Positions 17,463 through 25,696 of a DNA stretch of 64,000 nt are shown piece by piece (within the stretch, counting starts at the first letter, position 1; each line of letters begins with the position of its first letter). Made by a program: the position numbers and the translations under genes. This DNA is from Domibacillus sp. PGB-M46 (GTDB lineage Bacteria > Bacillota > Bacilli > Bacillales > Domibacillaceae), in contig NZ_JAKGCR010000002.1 in NCBI RefSeq assembly GCF_022668875.1, positions 248,001-312,000 of the forward strand, written 5' to 3'. The notes under the pieces were generated by a model. That model searched no databases. It was not told where the DNA came from and saw nothing but the letters and a program-made list of their open reading frames with translations.

Positions 17463-17775
17463 TCCCACCCTCTTTAATCAATTGGTTAACGCCTCTTGAA
17501 AATTCATTCCAATCTGCAATAAGCTGGTGAAGATAATCTCTTCCTTTATCTGTTAATTTGTAATACTTGCGTGAAGGGCCTTCTGTTGACTCCTGAAGGT
17601 ATGTAGTAAAATACTCTTCTTTCGTCAACCGTCTTAGCAGTGGATAAACTGAGCCTTCCGATATTTCGATTTGATCCGATATCTTCTGTACTAATTCATA
17701 GCCGTACCGATCCCGCTTATCCAAAAGCACCAGTACACACAATTCAAGAACCCCTTTTTTAAATTGGACGTTCAA
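17452..17775 (-). CDS. PadR-family transcriptional regulator
   Basis: 107-residue PadR regulator. Seen: the family opening NVQFKKGVLELCVLVLLDKR, DRYGYELVQ, the recognition region SEGSVYPLLRRLTKEEYF and the wing EGPSRKYYKLTDKGRDYL. The start is a TTG behind GAGGTG, giving the usual length; a longer reading begins 33 bases upstream without a site. First gene of the HAAS - DUF4097 - membrane operon, which it probably represses. Confidence 0.9.
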   Translation of the reverse strand: MNVQFKKGVLELCVLVLLDKRDRYGYELVQKISDQIEISEGSVYPLLRRLTKEEYFTTYLQESTEGPSRKYYKLTDKGRDYLHQLIADWNEFSRGVNQLIKEGGNDE

Positions 17776-17931
17776 TCTGTTTTCACCTCTATTCTCGCTA
17801 TAGTACATTATACAGTAGTGATTTAAAATTAGTACCTGTTAAAAGCATAATATCATTCAGTACTGATTATTACAAGGTACCGATTTTGTTTCTCCTATTT
17901 TTATCCACATTTTTCGTTTTAGACGTTTTAT

Positions 17932-17968
17932 AAAAAAAGGCTTGAGGAGGAGATCCTCAAGCCTTTTT
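17932..17968 (-). terminator. Terminator after the Cys-rich small gene
   Basis: AAAAAAAGGCTTGAGGA and TCCTCAAGCCTTTTT pair over 14 or more bases with T runs on both strands. Confidence 0.85.
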
Positions 17969-18018
17969 ATCCACGATCATTCCATTAGCTAAACAAAAAG
18001 AAACACCCGCCCCAACGG

Positions 18019-18321
18019 TTAACAACAAAATGGGTTGCGAAATCTGATTTTACACCGATGGCATAAAAGAGAATGATGAACATCGTGAAGAAATCTTTGT
18101 CTTGTACAGCTGTGACTACATCCTTTGAAACTGTGATCGCTAGACACGATAAAGAAATCATCATCAATCCATTTTACGCAGTCATCGTGTAAACCTAGAC
18201 ACCCACATCGTCTGAAGTGTTTTTCACAGTCATGAACATGTTTATCAAAACAGCCACAATGACTGATCTGTTCATGAAAGCAAACGCGGCGCCTCTTCTG
18301 CTTCTTGCAACTGGAGCACAT
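18019..18321 (-). CDS. Cys/His-rich small protein, possibly frameshifted
   Basis: 100-residue frame from an ATG behind AAAGGAGG: MCSSCKKQKRRRVCFHEQI, then HCGCFDKHVHDCEKHFRRCG and CLGLHDDCVKWIDDDFFIV. The abundance of Cys and His suggests a spore coat type or metal-binding protein. From about 18150 to 17985 a second frame also reads like protein (VSKDVVTAVQDKDFFTMF, IILFYAIGVKSDFATHFVV, NRWGGCFFLF) and ends nearer the terminator. A single base change near 18140-18160 would fuse the Cys-rich start to that second end. No family recognised in either form. Confidence 0.5.
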   Translation of the reverse strand: MCSSCKKQKRRRVCFHEQISHCGCFDKHVHDCEKHFRRCGCLGLHDDCVKWIDDDFFIVSSDHSFKGCSHSCTRQRFLHDVHHSLLCHRCKIRFRNPFCC

Positions 18322-18448
18322 CTCTTTTCCTCCTTTCAATGAATCTATTAACAAGATATGCAGGCATCTGCAAAGCTGAAGCGGCTGTTATCAGGCAGGA
18401 TCATTTATTCTTATCAACTAAAGTAAAAAAGCATCTATTTGTTATATA

Positions 18449-18481
18449 AAAAAGCCCGCAGAATGGCTCTGCGGGCTTTTC
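18449..18481 (-). terminator. Terminator of the LtaS-family gene
   Basis: AAAAAGCCCGCAGA and TCTGCGGGCTTTT form the stem, immediately past the stop codon. Confidence 0.85.
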
Positions 18482-18490
18482 ATTACAATG

Positions 18491-20404
18491 TTACTCCTCG
18501 GCTGTTTCTTTTCCATACTGGTACTGAGTTGGGTCAACCGGCTCCATGCCTTCTATATCATGGAAGCGCAGTAAATCACCATATAATACTTGATCAGAGA
18601 AAGACAGCTGATCAGCTACTTTCTTTTTAGCCGCCTGCATATCGGCGGTCGGTTCTAGTGTTGCACCTGTTTTTGAATCATAGTACGTTCCATCAATCGA
18701 TGTGTATTTCGGTGATACAAAGTCGCCGTTGCGGAATGCTACTACTTCATCGTGCTCCGGTGAAAGGAGGTCCGTACCGAACTGAATAAATTCTTTATTG
18801 TCAATGCCTAAAAGATGAAGCATCGTCGGCAGGACGTCAATTTCGCCGCCATACTGGTGTTTCACTCCGCCTTCAACGCCCCGCACGTGGATAAACAGCG
18901 GTACGCGTTGCAGTTGTGTGTTTTTAAAGTCCGTAATTTCTTCGCCCATAATTTGCGCCATCGCTTTGTTATGGTTTTCGGAGATGCCGTAGTGATCACC
19001 GTAAATGAGAATCATGGAGTTATCGTATAAACCAGCTTTTTTCAAGTCTGCAAAAAATGACTGGAGTGCTTCGTCCATATAACGTGCCGTTTGGAAGTAC
19101 CGGTCTACAGTGCCGTCTCCCGTTGCCGCTGGCTCAATCGTTGCATCTCCCTCATCCATAACAAAAGGGAAATGGTTAGTCAGCGTCATTAAATGCGCGT
19201 AAAACGGCTGCTCCATTGATTGAAGCATTGGAATAGACTCTTCAAAAAACGGCTTGTCTTTCAAACCATAGTTGATTTTCCGGTCGCCTTCCATATTGTA
19301 ATAGCTGGCATCGAAAAACGTGTCTACACCCATTTGCTTGTAAATTTCATTCCGGTTCCAGAATGTTTTATAGTCACCGTGCAGAACAGCACTTGTATAA
19401 CCTGCTTTTTGGTTCAAAATTGCCGGTGCAGCCTGATAGGTGTTGCGGCCTTTGAGAACAAACGCAGATCCCTGTGGCAGGCCGAACAGCGAAGTATCCA
19501 TCATCAATTCAGCGTCAGCGGTTTTCCCCTGGCCGGTTTGATGAAAGAAGTTATCAAAATACATATACTCGTTGTTGTGCGCCAGTGAATTTAAGAACGG
19601 TGTGACTTCCTGGCCGTTTAGCTTGTAATCAATCAAAAATGTTTGAAACGACTCAAGGTGAATTTTAATCACATTCATCCCTTTTGCTTTCCCGAAATAC
19701 TCTTCGTTTGGCGCTGCATAATGAGACTTTGTGTAGTTTTCCACATTTGTTAAGTCATCACTGCTCGCAAAAGCGCTTTGCTTCTCGTTTTTCACTGTTT
19801 GAATTGCATCATATACCGTGTAATTGTATGCGCCTAAATATTTGATTAAATAGTTGCGGTCAAACGCTCTAGACAGAAGCTGCGGACGGTCTGCTTCCGC
19901 AAGACCCAGATTTACCGCAAAAATTACTGCACCGGCCGCTAAAATCGCCAGTACTTTTCTTTTCGGTGTAACCTGAAGCTTCCATTCTTTTCTTTTCATC
20001 CAAAGAACCACTGCAAGAATCACTAAATCCGCGAAATAAATGACATCATGCCATTCTGTTAAATCGGCAATGCTTCCGCCCAAATGCCCGGCGTTGCTCG
20101 TTTGAAACAGTGTCGGCAGCGTAACAAAGTCATTGAAGAAACGGTAGTATAGGATGTTGCTGTATAAAATCAGCGTCATAATACTACTGAATACAAGAAT
20201 CCATCTGCCGCTTCGTTTTGAAAACAAGGCGAGCCCTAAAAAGAGAACCGCTGAGCTGAGCGGATTTAAAAATAGAAGAAATGTCTGCATCGCATTGTTG
20301 ATCCCCAGCTGAAATTCTGTGAGGTAGGCAATGTACGATTTTAGCCAAACCAAAATAACCGCTAAAACAAAAAAGTGTAACGGCTTTAAAAACAATCGAT
20401 TCAT
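18491..20404 (-). CDS. ltaS: Lipoteichoic acid synthase family protein
   Basis: 637 aa. Five membrane helices in residues 1-185, then an extracellular sulfatase-type phosphotransferase domain. Seen: the catalytic Thr in GQGKTADAE followed by SLFGLPQGSAF, the phosphate-binding HGDYKTFWNRNEIY, and the metal site YGDHYGISENHNKA. It transfers glycerol phosphate from phosphatidylglycerol to the growing lipoteichoic acid chain or primer. B. subtilis has several paralogues (LtaS, YfnI, YqgS, YvgJ) and I cannot say which this matches. Monocistronic with its own terminator. Confidence 0.9.
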   Translation of the reverse strand: MNRLFLKPLHFFVLAVILVWLKSYIAYLTEFQLGINNAMQTFLLFLNPLSSAVLFLGLALFSKRSGRWILVFSSIMTLILYSNILYYRFFNDFVTLPTLFQTSNAGHLGGSIADLTEWHDVIYFADLVILAVVLWMKRKEWKLQVTPKRKVLAILAAGAVIFAVNLGLAEADRPQLLSRAFDRNYLIKYLGAYNYTVYDAIQTVKNEKQSAFASSDDLTNVENYTKSHYAAPNEEYFGKAKGMNVIKIHLESFQTFLIDYKLNGQEVTPFLNSLAHNNEYMYFDNFFHQTGQGKTADAELMMDTSLFGLPQGSAFVLKGRNTYQAAPAILNQKAGYTSAVLHGDYKTFWNRNEIYKQMGVDTFFDASYYNMEGDRKINYGLKDKPFFEESIPMLQSMEQPFYAHLMTLTNHFPFVMDEGDATIEPAATGDGTVDRYFQTARYMDEALQSFFADLKKAGLYDNSMILIYGDHYGISENHNKAMAQIMGEEITDFKNTQLQRVPLFIHVRGVEGGVKHQYGGEIDVLPTMLHLLGIDNKEFIQFGTDLLSPEHDEVVAFRNGDFVSPKYTSIDGTYYDSKTGATLEPTADMQAAKKKVADQLSFSDQVLYGDLLRFHDIEGMEPVDPTQYQYGKETAEE

Positions 20405-20660
20405 TTTAATTCCCTTCTTCCAACCTATTCATAGTCATCCAAAGTCTTTTTTATAAAATTATCTTTTAATGAGAAGCGCATTTATAAAATATACAACATT
20501 TTGCTGCTACCGTCGAGTATCTTCTCTATCACGCAAGGATGGAAGAGTCTAAAACACTTTAAGAACAGCCGGTTTTGTTCTTGGTCAGATAACCTGACAG
20601 ACTCGTTGTCTTCGCGGTGATTCCAAGGCACAATAAGCGGTAAGGAAGGAGCTGTTTTTA

Positions 20661-20840
20661 ATGGAAGGACTATTTTTTTTACATAATCTGCTCGCTGTGC
20701 TGTGGATTATCTTATTTGTGAAAACAAAGCGGGAACACCATCTACAGATCACTCATGTCCTGTTTCTAGCGATAGCAGTCGGCATTTTAGTTCATTCATG
20801 CTGGACCGTTTTTTATTCAACAGGAATTCAGGATTTCTGA
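20661..20840 (+). CDS. Small two-helix membrane protein, 59 aa
   Basis: Short frame with AAGGAAGGA 10 bases before the ATG: MEGLFFLHNLLAVLWIILFV, then KTKREHHLQ, then a second span ITHVLFLAIAVGILVHSCW. Two hydrophobic helices joined by a basic hairpin loop. No family recognised. It lies between the divergent LtaS-family gene and an empty region, so it is probably expressed alone. Confidence 0.55.
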   Translation: MEGLFFLHNLLAVLWIILFVKTKREHHLQITHVLFLAIAVGILVHSCWTVFYSTGIQDF

Positions 20841-20922
20841 GTACGAATCACCCTGATCAAAATCTTCTTAAGGATAATGTTCAAATCCGGGGCTCCTTTG
20901 CCTGATAGGTATTTCTCTATTG

Positions 20923-21165
20923 TCAAACCAAACAAACGGCTCTTTTGAACGGTTCCCATTCTCTTTCTCCTATATCTGCATCTCCAAAAAAATCTTCTTT
21001 AGCCCCTAGTTTCACTGCCCCGATTGCTACGGGCGTCTTCACAAATAATCCGCAATGGTCACCCTCTAAAAAATAAAACAGAGAAGTACCGATTCTTTTG
21101 AACCAACTTCGATAGTAATAGATTACGTTATATCCCTTTCCACAAAAGGCAACCACTTTTTGCAA
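20923..21165 (-). CDS. Hypothetical protein, 80 aa
   Basis: Frame from a TTG behind GGAAGGA reading MQKVVAFCGKGYNVIYYYRS through FYFLEGDHCGLFVKTPVAIG to a charged end (GEREWEPFKRAV). Composition looks protein-like and neither neighbour strand competes. No family recognised. It could also be a fragment of a larger decayed gene. The rest of the stretch from 20841 to 21327 contains only the SLH-gene promoter. Confidence 0.35.
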   Translation of the reverse strand: MQKVVAFCGKGYNVIYYYRSWFKRIGTSLFYFLEGDHCGLFVKTPVAIGAVKLGAKEDFFGDADIGEREWEPFKRAVCLV

Positions 21166-21327
21166 TGCTTCCTTCCATCCTCTTTTATCTCAGCAGGCGT
21201 TGCTTATAGAGTCTGGTTCCCTTGCTCTTTTTGAACCATCTGCCAATTAAAGGTAGCAGCAAGTGTAAAATAATGTTATTGTAAAACGGTTCCATATATA
21301 TTATTTTCTTACAAAAGGAGAAAAATC

Positions 21328-22314
21328 ATGAAGAAAGCATTTGCTGTTTTACTTACTGCAGGCTTGTTGTTTACCCAGTCCATTTCCACATCAGCTGCGT
21401 TCAAAGACGTCAGCCAGTCGTACTGGGCGAACGAAGAAATTGTTTACTTAACGAACAAAAAAATTATTAGCGGCTTTAAGGATCAATCGTTTCAGCCCAA
21501 TGCGCCTGTTACTAAAATTCAAGCCATAATTATGACAGCAAGAGCGCTGAATCTGGATTTAACAAACCGCCCGGCTCCAGGATTTAACGACCTGCCGAAA
21601 TCAAGCAGCGGCTATGCAGAAGCAGCAGCGGTTGTGCACGAAGGATTATTTCCCAAAAGCACATCTTTAAAACCGGCAGAACCGATCACACGCGCCCAGA
21701 TGGCACGTATGCTGACTGCCGCATTCAAATGGAAAGCATCTGATGCTGTTTCATTTAAAGATGTACCGAAGAGCTTCTGGGGGCATCCTTATATTACTGC
21801 GCTTGCCAGCCAAAATATTACGCTTGGTTATCCCGATAGAACCTTTAAGCCGAATCAAGCTCTGACACGCTCGCAATTTTCGGTCTTTCTAGCGCGTGCC
21901 CTAAATGACGACTATAAAACATATACCTACACGAATACAGCACTTAAATATAAGCTGGAACTGCCTAACTATATGAAAACGCAGGTAACGACAGAAAATA
22001 AAAAAGATAAAATCGGTTCATATGGAACGCATTTTCATTACAATAACACGGCCTATCTGGGCCACAAGCCGATACTTGCTATTATTTGGGCCGTATCAGA
22101 GTCGAAGCTGCCTCGCTATGAAGGCGCACCTTTCGAACTGCTGAAGAAGCAGGGATCGACGTATTATTTCTATCAGGGACCGAGCGAGCACCCGTATTTG
22201 TTTATGGATGATCAAAATCGTGTTGATAAAAGAAACACAAATGAAGCAAAAGCTTATGAGCGGATTCAGTATAAGCTTGCCCATATGATAAAAGGCATCA
22301 CACCAACAAACTAA
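21328..22314 (+). CDS. Secreted S-layer-homology (SLH) protein
   Basis: 328 aa. A signal peptide covers residues 1-24 (ending STSAA). Three SLH domains follow: about 25-78 (FKDVSQSYWANEEIVYLTNK), 85-140 (a weaker copy ending ITRAQMARMLTAAFK) and 145-195 (FKDVPKSFWGHPYITALASQ, then RSQFSVFLARAL). SLH triplets bind pyruvylated secondary cell-wall polymer. The C-terminal 130 residues form an unknown domain (KYKLELPNYMKTQV, LAIIWAVSESKLPRYEG). AAAGGAG precedes the ATG. Likely a cell-surface protein of unknown role. Confidence 0.85.
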   Translation: MKKAFAVLLTAGLLFTQSISTSAAFKDVSQSYWANEEIVYLTNKKIISGFKDQSFQPNAPVTKIQAIIMTARALNLDLTNRPAPGFNDLPKSSSGYAEAAAVVHEGLFPKSTSLKPAEPITRAQMARMLTAAFKWKASDAVSFKDVPKSFWGHPYITALASQNITLGYPDRTFKPNQALTRSQFSVFLARALNDDYKTYTYTNTALKYKLELPNYMKTQVTTENKKDKIGSYGTHFHYNNTAYLGHKPILAIIWAVSESKLPRYEGAPFELLKKQGSTYYFYQGPSEHPYLFMDDQNRVDKRNTNEAKAYERIQYKLAHMIKGITPTN

Positions 22315-22320
22315 CGAAAC

Positions 22321-22354
22321 GCAAAGACGGCTTTCTTTAAGAGCCGTCTTTGCG
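22321..22354. terminator. Bidirectional terminator between SLH gene and HNH gene
   Basis: GCAAAGACGGCT and AGCCGTCTTTGC form a 12-bp stem between two convergent stops. Confidence 0.75.
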
Positions 22355-22355
22355 T

Positions 22356-22667
22356 TTATCTGGACCGCTTTCGTTCATTTGACTTACGCACACGGACAAG
22401 CGTTTCTGCCGGCTGCTTACGGATCCATTTTATATACTTGCTGATTTTTTCATCCTGGCGCAGCCGCTCGATCGAATGGAGACGAACAGCCAATTCTTTA
22501 TTAGTATAAAGTGCATGAATCTGCTTGTGGCACGGCAGGCACAAGTCAGCCGTTGGCCCATGCGACCCTCCTTCTTCCCTCGGCGTTAAATGGTGAACGG
22601 TCGTTTCAACCGGCGAGCGGCCGCATAGCTCGCAAACAGATGATCTCATCCAATATGTCGCCTCCAT
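22356..22667 (-). CDS. HNH endonuclease-like protein (YisB type)
   Basis: 103 aa with one HNH zinc-finger nuclease fold. Seen: CELCGRSPVETTVHHLTP, then DLCLPCHKQIHALYTNKEL, giving two CxxC zinc pairs around the His-His (HH) and the distal His of CHKQIH. The C-terminal tail is basic and probably contacts nucleic acid. Similar stand-alone short HNH proteins (YisB) occur in many Bacillus chromosomes with no known phenotype. Single gene. Confidence 0.8.
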   Translation of the reverse strand: MEATYWMRSSVCELCGRSPVETTVHHLTPREEGGSHGPTADLCLPCHKQIHALYTNKELAVRLHSIERLRQDEKISKYIKWIRKQPAETLVRVRKSNERKRSR

Positions 22668-22793
22668 TTTCCTTCTATTGTAACAAATCTGTTTTTACAG
22701 CCGGAGCGTAGAAAATCTGGCTGTTCAACTGCCAATCCTGCCCTTTATAAATGTGCCCATTACTGTATCCTTTTGTCTTTTCTTGTTCTTTGC

Positions 22794-22890
22794 TACAATG
22801 AACAAGGCCATATGGGGAGCCTTCGGGCAGAAAACAGTGTTTATCTGGTTCCATGGAGCCTGTCGGATTATGCCGGCGCAAGGATTTGTA
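22794..22890 (+). promoter_or_regulatory. TPP riboswitch (THI element), divergent
   Basis: Leader of thiT that folds like a thiamin-pyrophosphate riboswitch. P1: TACAA (22794-22798) with TTGTA (22886-22890). P2: ATGGGG (22811-22816) with TTCCAT (22849-22854). P3: GCC-TTC-GGGC. P4/P5: GCCTG, then GTCGG-ATTATG-CCGGC and CAAGG, matching the consensus ACCTGA..CTGG-ATAATG-CCAGCG..AGGG. The usual CTGAGA bulge after P3 reads CAGAAA here, so the pyrimidine-binding part is altered. Downstream gene and overall fold support the call. Confidence 0.7.
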
Positions 22891-22935
22891 CCTTTTCTTC
22901 CTTCTTCGCGCACGGCAAAAAAAGGAGGAAAAACA

Positions 22936-23469
22936 TTGAATCGAAAACTGCCGCTTCAAGCCTTAATTGAAGCAGCGATCATAGCTGCTCTTGCCTATAT
23001 TATTGATGTTCTGCCTGCTATTGAGCCTTTTCCATGGGTAAAGATTTCAATTGCCATGATTCCCGTTCTGCTTTTGTCACTGCGCTGGGGATGGAAAGCG
23101 GGAATGGCTTCCGGCTTTGTTTGGGGGCTTTTACAGATTGTACTGGGCACTGCTTACGTTTTAACACCACTTCAAGCATTTATTGAATACTTTATTGCGT
23201 TTTCATTTATTGGTCTTGCCGGCCTGTTCGCCAGCCGTAATATTACGGCAAAATCTATTGTCGTGGCTGTGTTCGTCGGCTGCCTGGCCCGTTACTTTTG
23301 GCATTTCCTTGCCGGATGGGTGTATTTTGGAGAGGCTGCACCGGAAGACATGCCGGCTGCCCTTTACTCTCTGGCTATCAACGGCAGCGCCGCCCTTCTC
23401 ACATTTTTAGTATGCACCATTGTTCTTGTCTTTCTTTTAAAAACCGCATCGCGGCTTTTTAAAGTATAA
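22936..23469 (+). CDS. thiT: Energy-coupled thiamine transporter ThiT
   Basis: 177-residue substrate-binding (S) component of an ECF vitamin transporter. Six hydrophobic segments; the PWVKISIAMIPVLLLSLRWG region and the conserved LQAFIEYFIAFSFIGLAG and CLARYFWHFLAGWVYFGE stretches match ThiT (YuaJ), including the Trp/Glu residues that bind thiamine. The start is a TTG behind AAAGGAGG; upstream in-frame starts lie inside the riboswitch. ThiT pairs with the shared EcfA/A'/T module encoded elsewhere. Probably controlled by the TPP riboswitch. Confidence 0.92.
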   Translation: MNRKLPLQALIEAAIIAALAYIIDVLPAIEPFPWVKISIAMIPVLLLSLRWGWKAGMASGFVWGLLQIVLGTAYVLTPLQAFIEYFIAFSFIGLAGLFASRNITAKSIVVAVFVGCLARYFWHFLAGWVYFGEAAPEDMPAALYSLAINGSAALLTFLVCTIVLVFLLKTASRLFKV

Positions 23470-23532
23470 TTTTGCGGACGGTTTTCCGAAGAAGCACTGC
23501 CGTTCGGCATTTTTGGCATAAAAAAAAGCTGC

Positions 23533-24054
23533 TCAATCGCAGCCGTCTTCCTTACAATCCTTCCAATAGTCCAGCAGCGGCCCTCTTTCGCCAAAAACGG
23601 GATCCGTTTCGGCTGCTGGCACTTGTTTCATTTCGCTAGGAGACTGTGCCCGGGAACCTGTATCACGCTTTTTTAAATTAGGGCTTTGCCCATTCGGGTA
23701 CGCACCGACGACAGAAAAATCCGGACTTTGGCTGAGCCGCTTATGGCCCGTTCCAGCGGGCAGTACGATTACGTCGCCCGTTTGAATCTTCAGCCGTTCG
23801 CCCTGCTCCCCGCCGATCTGTACAACCGCGTCTCCAGATTTTACTCCAAGCACTTCATGTGTATTGGTGTGGTAATGATGATAATCGAAAATACCATTCA
23901 CCCAGCTGTTCGTCCAGCCATGCCGGTTAAATGTCGGTTCTATCTCGCTTGGTGTATCCGTAAATACCTGCTTATAAACGATGACCGGGAACCTCCCATT
24001 ATTCGGGATTTCACCATCATCTTTACATTGAAAGGTCTGTATATCCGGTTTCAT
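23533..24054 (-). CDS. Cupin-domain protein (YjlB-like)
   Basis: 173 aa, closely patterned on B. subtilis YjlB. Seen: the cupin metal motif 1 as HYHTNTHEVLGVKSGDAVVQ and motif 2 as LPAGTGHKRL, providing three His and a Glu for a metal ion, plus the family N-terminus GEIPNNGRFPVIVYKQ and the end GPLLDYW. The C-terminal extension carries a Cys pair (KDCKEDGCD). Reaction unknown. Monocistronic on the minus strand. Confidence 0.83.
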   Translation of the reverse strand: MKPDIQTFQCKDDGEIPNNGRFPVIVYKQVFTDTPSEIEPTFNRHGWTNSWVNGIFDYHHYHTNTHEVLGVKSGDAVVQIGGEQGERLKIQTGDVIVLPAGTGHKRLSQSPDFSVVGAYPNGQSPNLKKRDTGSRAQSPSEMKQVPAAETDPVFGERGPLLDYWKDCKEDGCD

Positions 24055-24121
24055 ATATGTCCGCTCCTTTTCGTATAACGGTTCTTTCGTTATACCCTTC
24101 TTTGGAACGTCTACTCACGAT

Positions 24122-24505
24122 TTAAGAAAAAGACGGCTGCACAACACGAATAGGATCTTGTCCAATGCATTTTTTTCCTTCACCAAAGCAAAGCTTCGTT
24201 TGGAAATAATAACGGCTTTCACTTAATTGCTCTGGCAGCTGAAACGAAAACGGAATACACTTGGACGCATTCGGTGGAATATGCTCTGACATAAAAATCA
24301 TAATCGCATCTCCAGCGGGCGCCTCATCGCTTCCTGTCAGTAAATCACACTCAAGCCGGCTTAATTTTTGTTCAAACAAACCGCCTTTTATGACAAATGA
24401 ACCCGTCACTTTTTCGCCGGGTATAAACTCATTTTTATCCAGCAACAAGTCGATATGCGGTGAACCGATGCGGCCTTTTACCTGGTTCATTAACTTAGTC
24501 AACAT
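24122..24505 (-). CDS. spo0M: Spo0M-family sporulation control protein, short
   Basis: 127 aa, an arrestin-like beta-sandwich of the SpoOM family. Seen: GRIGSPHIDLLLDKNEFIPG and EKVTGSFVIKGG near the start, then SEHIPPNASKCIPFSFQLPE, typical of the family. B. subtilis Spo0M is about twice this length, so this is a short single-lobe form, ending naturally with RVVQPSFS. In B. subtilis Spo0M affects the balance of entry into sporulation and contacts cytoskeletal proteins. The short form could have a different role. Confidence 0.8.
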   Translation of the reverse strand: MLTKLMNQVKGRIGSPHIDLLLDKNEFIPGEKVTGSFVIKGGLFEQKLSRLECDLLTGSDEAPAGDAIMIFMSEHIPPNASKCIPFSFQLPEQLSESRYYFQTKLCFGEGKKCIGQDPIRVVQPSFS

Positions 24506-24745
24506 ACCTCGCTGTTCCCTCCATTGCTCGTAAATAAAGATTGGCGCAAACGCCTGATAAACACGTACTATACGCCGGTTTTGCCCATTTGTAAAGGGGT
24601 ATGGAAAAATTTATATTGTTAAAAAACTGTAAACGTTTTATTAAGGAATAAAAACACAAAAATACTTCATAAACCAGTATTTTTCCCACATAAAAAAGAA
24701 CGGCCAGCTCCAAGCTAAACGTAAATAGAGAAAGGAGTGGACAGG

Positions 24746-24889
24746 ATGGAAAAACCGCAAAATACAGGCCAGCGCATTCAGGAAACAACAGATGCTTTAA
24801 TGAAGCAAGGAGTTCCGCCGCGTGCTGCTGCTTTCGCTGCTTCCATGGGATTTTTACGTGAACTGCAAAGGTCAAAAGGCGGCAAATGA
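24746..24889 (+). CDS. Small hypothetical protein, 47 aa
   Basis: Short frame behind AAAGGAG: MEKPQNTGQRIQETTDALMK then QGVPPRAAAFAASMGFLREL and a basic end. It looks like a two-helix soluble peptide. No family recognised. Divergent from spo0M across an AT-rich gap of 240 bases. Confidence 0.55.
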   Translation: MEKPQNTGQRIQETTDALMKQGVPPRAAAFAASMGFLRELQRSKGGK

Positions 24890-24945
24890 GAACAAGCTGA
24901 CAAATATAATCTTCACCGGCAGTACCGTTTATTCCTGCAGCAGAG

Positions 24946-25335
24946 CTAAAACAAATGCTTCTTAGGCAAGATTCGCCATTCAATGTTATATTGCTGCTCC
25001 GCCGGAATGTGCTCCCTGCATAAAAACGTGCGGAAGCCTTCCGGCGGTGTCTTGATCCGCTTCCCGCCTATAGTATTACCTATTGGCACCGCTTCTAAAA
25101 CCAGGATGCCCGCCAGGCTCCTATGCTTTGCCCTCCCAGCAAAAAAGCTGAGAGAAAAGCCTCCTAAATGTTTCTTACCCGCCTGTTTGCGCAAAGCGGC
25201 TGACACGTTCATCAACTTCGTCACATACCCGCCAAAAAAAGCCCGTATTTCTTCTTTAGTTCCTTCAGCCCTGGCTGGATCGTTAAATCCCCAACGAACA
25301 CGTTTACTGTGGGGAGGTGTTACCTGGCAATAATC
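24946..25335 (-). pseudogene. Remnant of thioredoxin-coupled arsenate reductase (arsC)
   Basis: The frame reading leftwards from 25335 gives [20 protein letters not shown] then [14 protein letters not shown], which matches the C-terminal third of thioredoxin-type ArsC (..CPVTPPH..HWGFDDPA..GTEEE..). The N-terminal P-loop CTGNSCRSQMAE part is missing: the frame is closed by a stop about 30 bases upstream of the match and nothing similar is found to the right. Past about 25210 the frame stays open to 24946 but no longer looks like ArsC. No arsR or arsB nearby. Confidence 0.65.
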
Positions 25336-25338
25336 CGT

Positions 25339-25696
25339 CCCGCTTGTCTGCTGCAGCTGCCTTCATCTGATTTTACAAATAAAAAAGCACTATCAATCTT
25401 TTAATCATCCCAAAAAGACCGCTCGTTACACTACATTAAAGCTAAAAACAGCTTTAACACCGTTGGCCTGCTGCAAACGGTGTTAAATACTGATTATAAA
25501 TAAACACATGCCAGCCCGCCCAGTTGAATGTGAGCTGGCGCGGCACTTTCTTCCCATTTTTAAAGCTTGTTCCTGCAAGCTTTGCAGAAACTGGTTTATT
25601 TTCTCTCCTAATAGGATAAAGCATGACTATTCATAAAGCATATAACGGCAGGGAATTCAATACTTTTACGTCTGAAGACTTTGACAAAGTCTTTCA
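25339..25696. other. Intergenic region with a perfect inverted repeat
   Basis: No gene seen. Contains TTTAACACCGTT (25453-25464) and its exact complement (25476-25487), a 12-bp stem with an 11-base loop and no T run. It may be a protein-binding palindrome or a transcript hairpin left over from a decayed locus. Confidence 0.45.

Noticed and set aside
22753-22935. N-terminal extension of ThiT through the leader
   Set aside because: The region folds as a TPP riboswitch, and the TTG behind AAAGGAGG gives the normal ThiT length.
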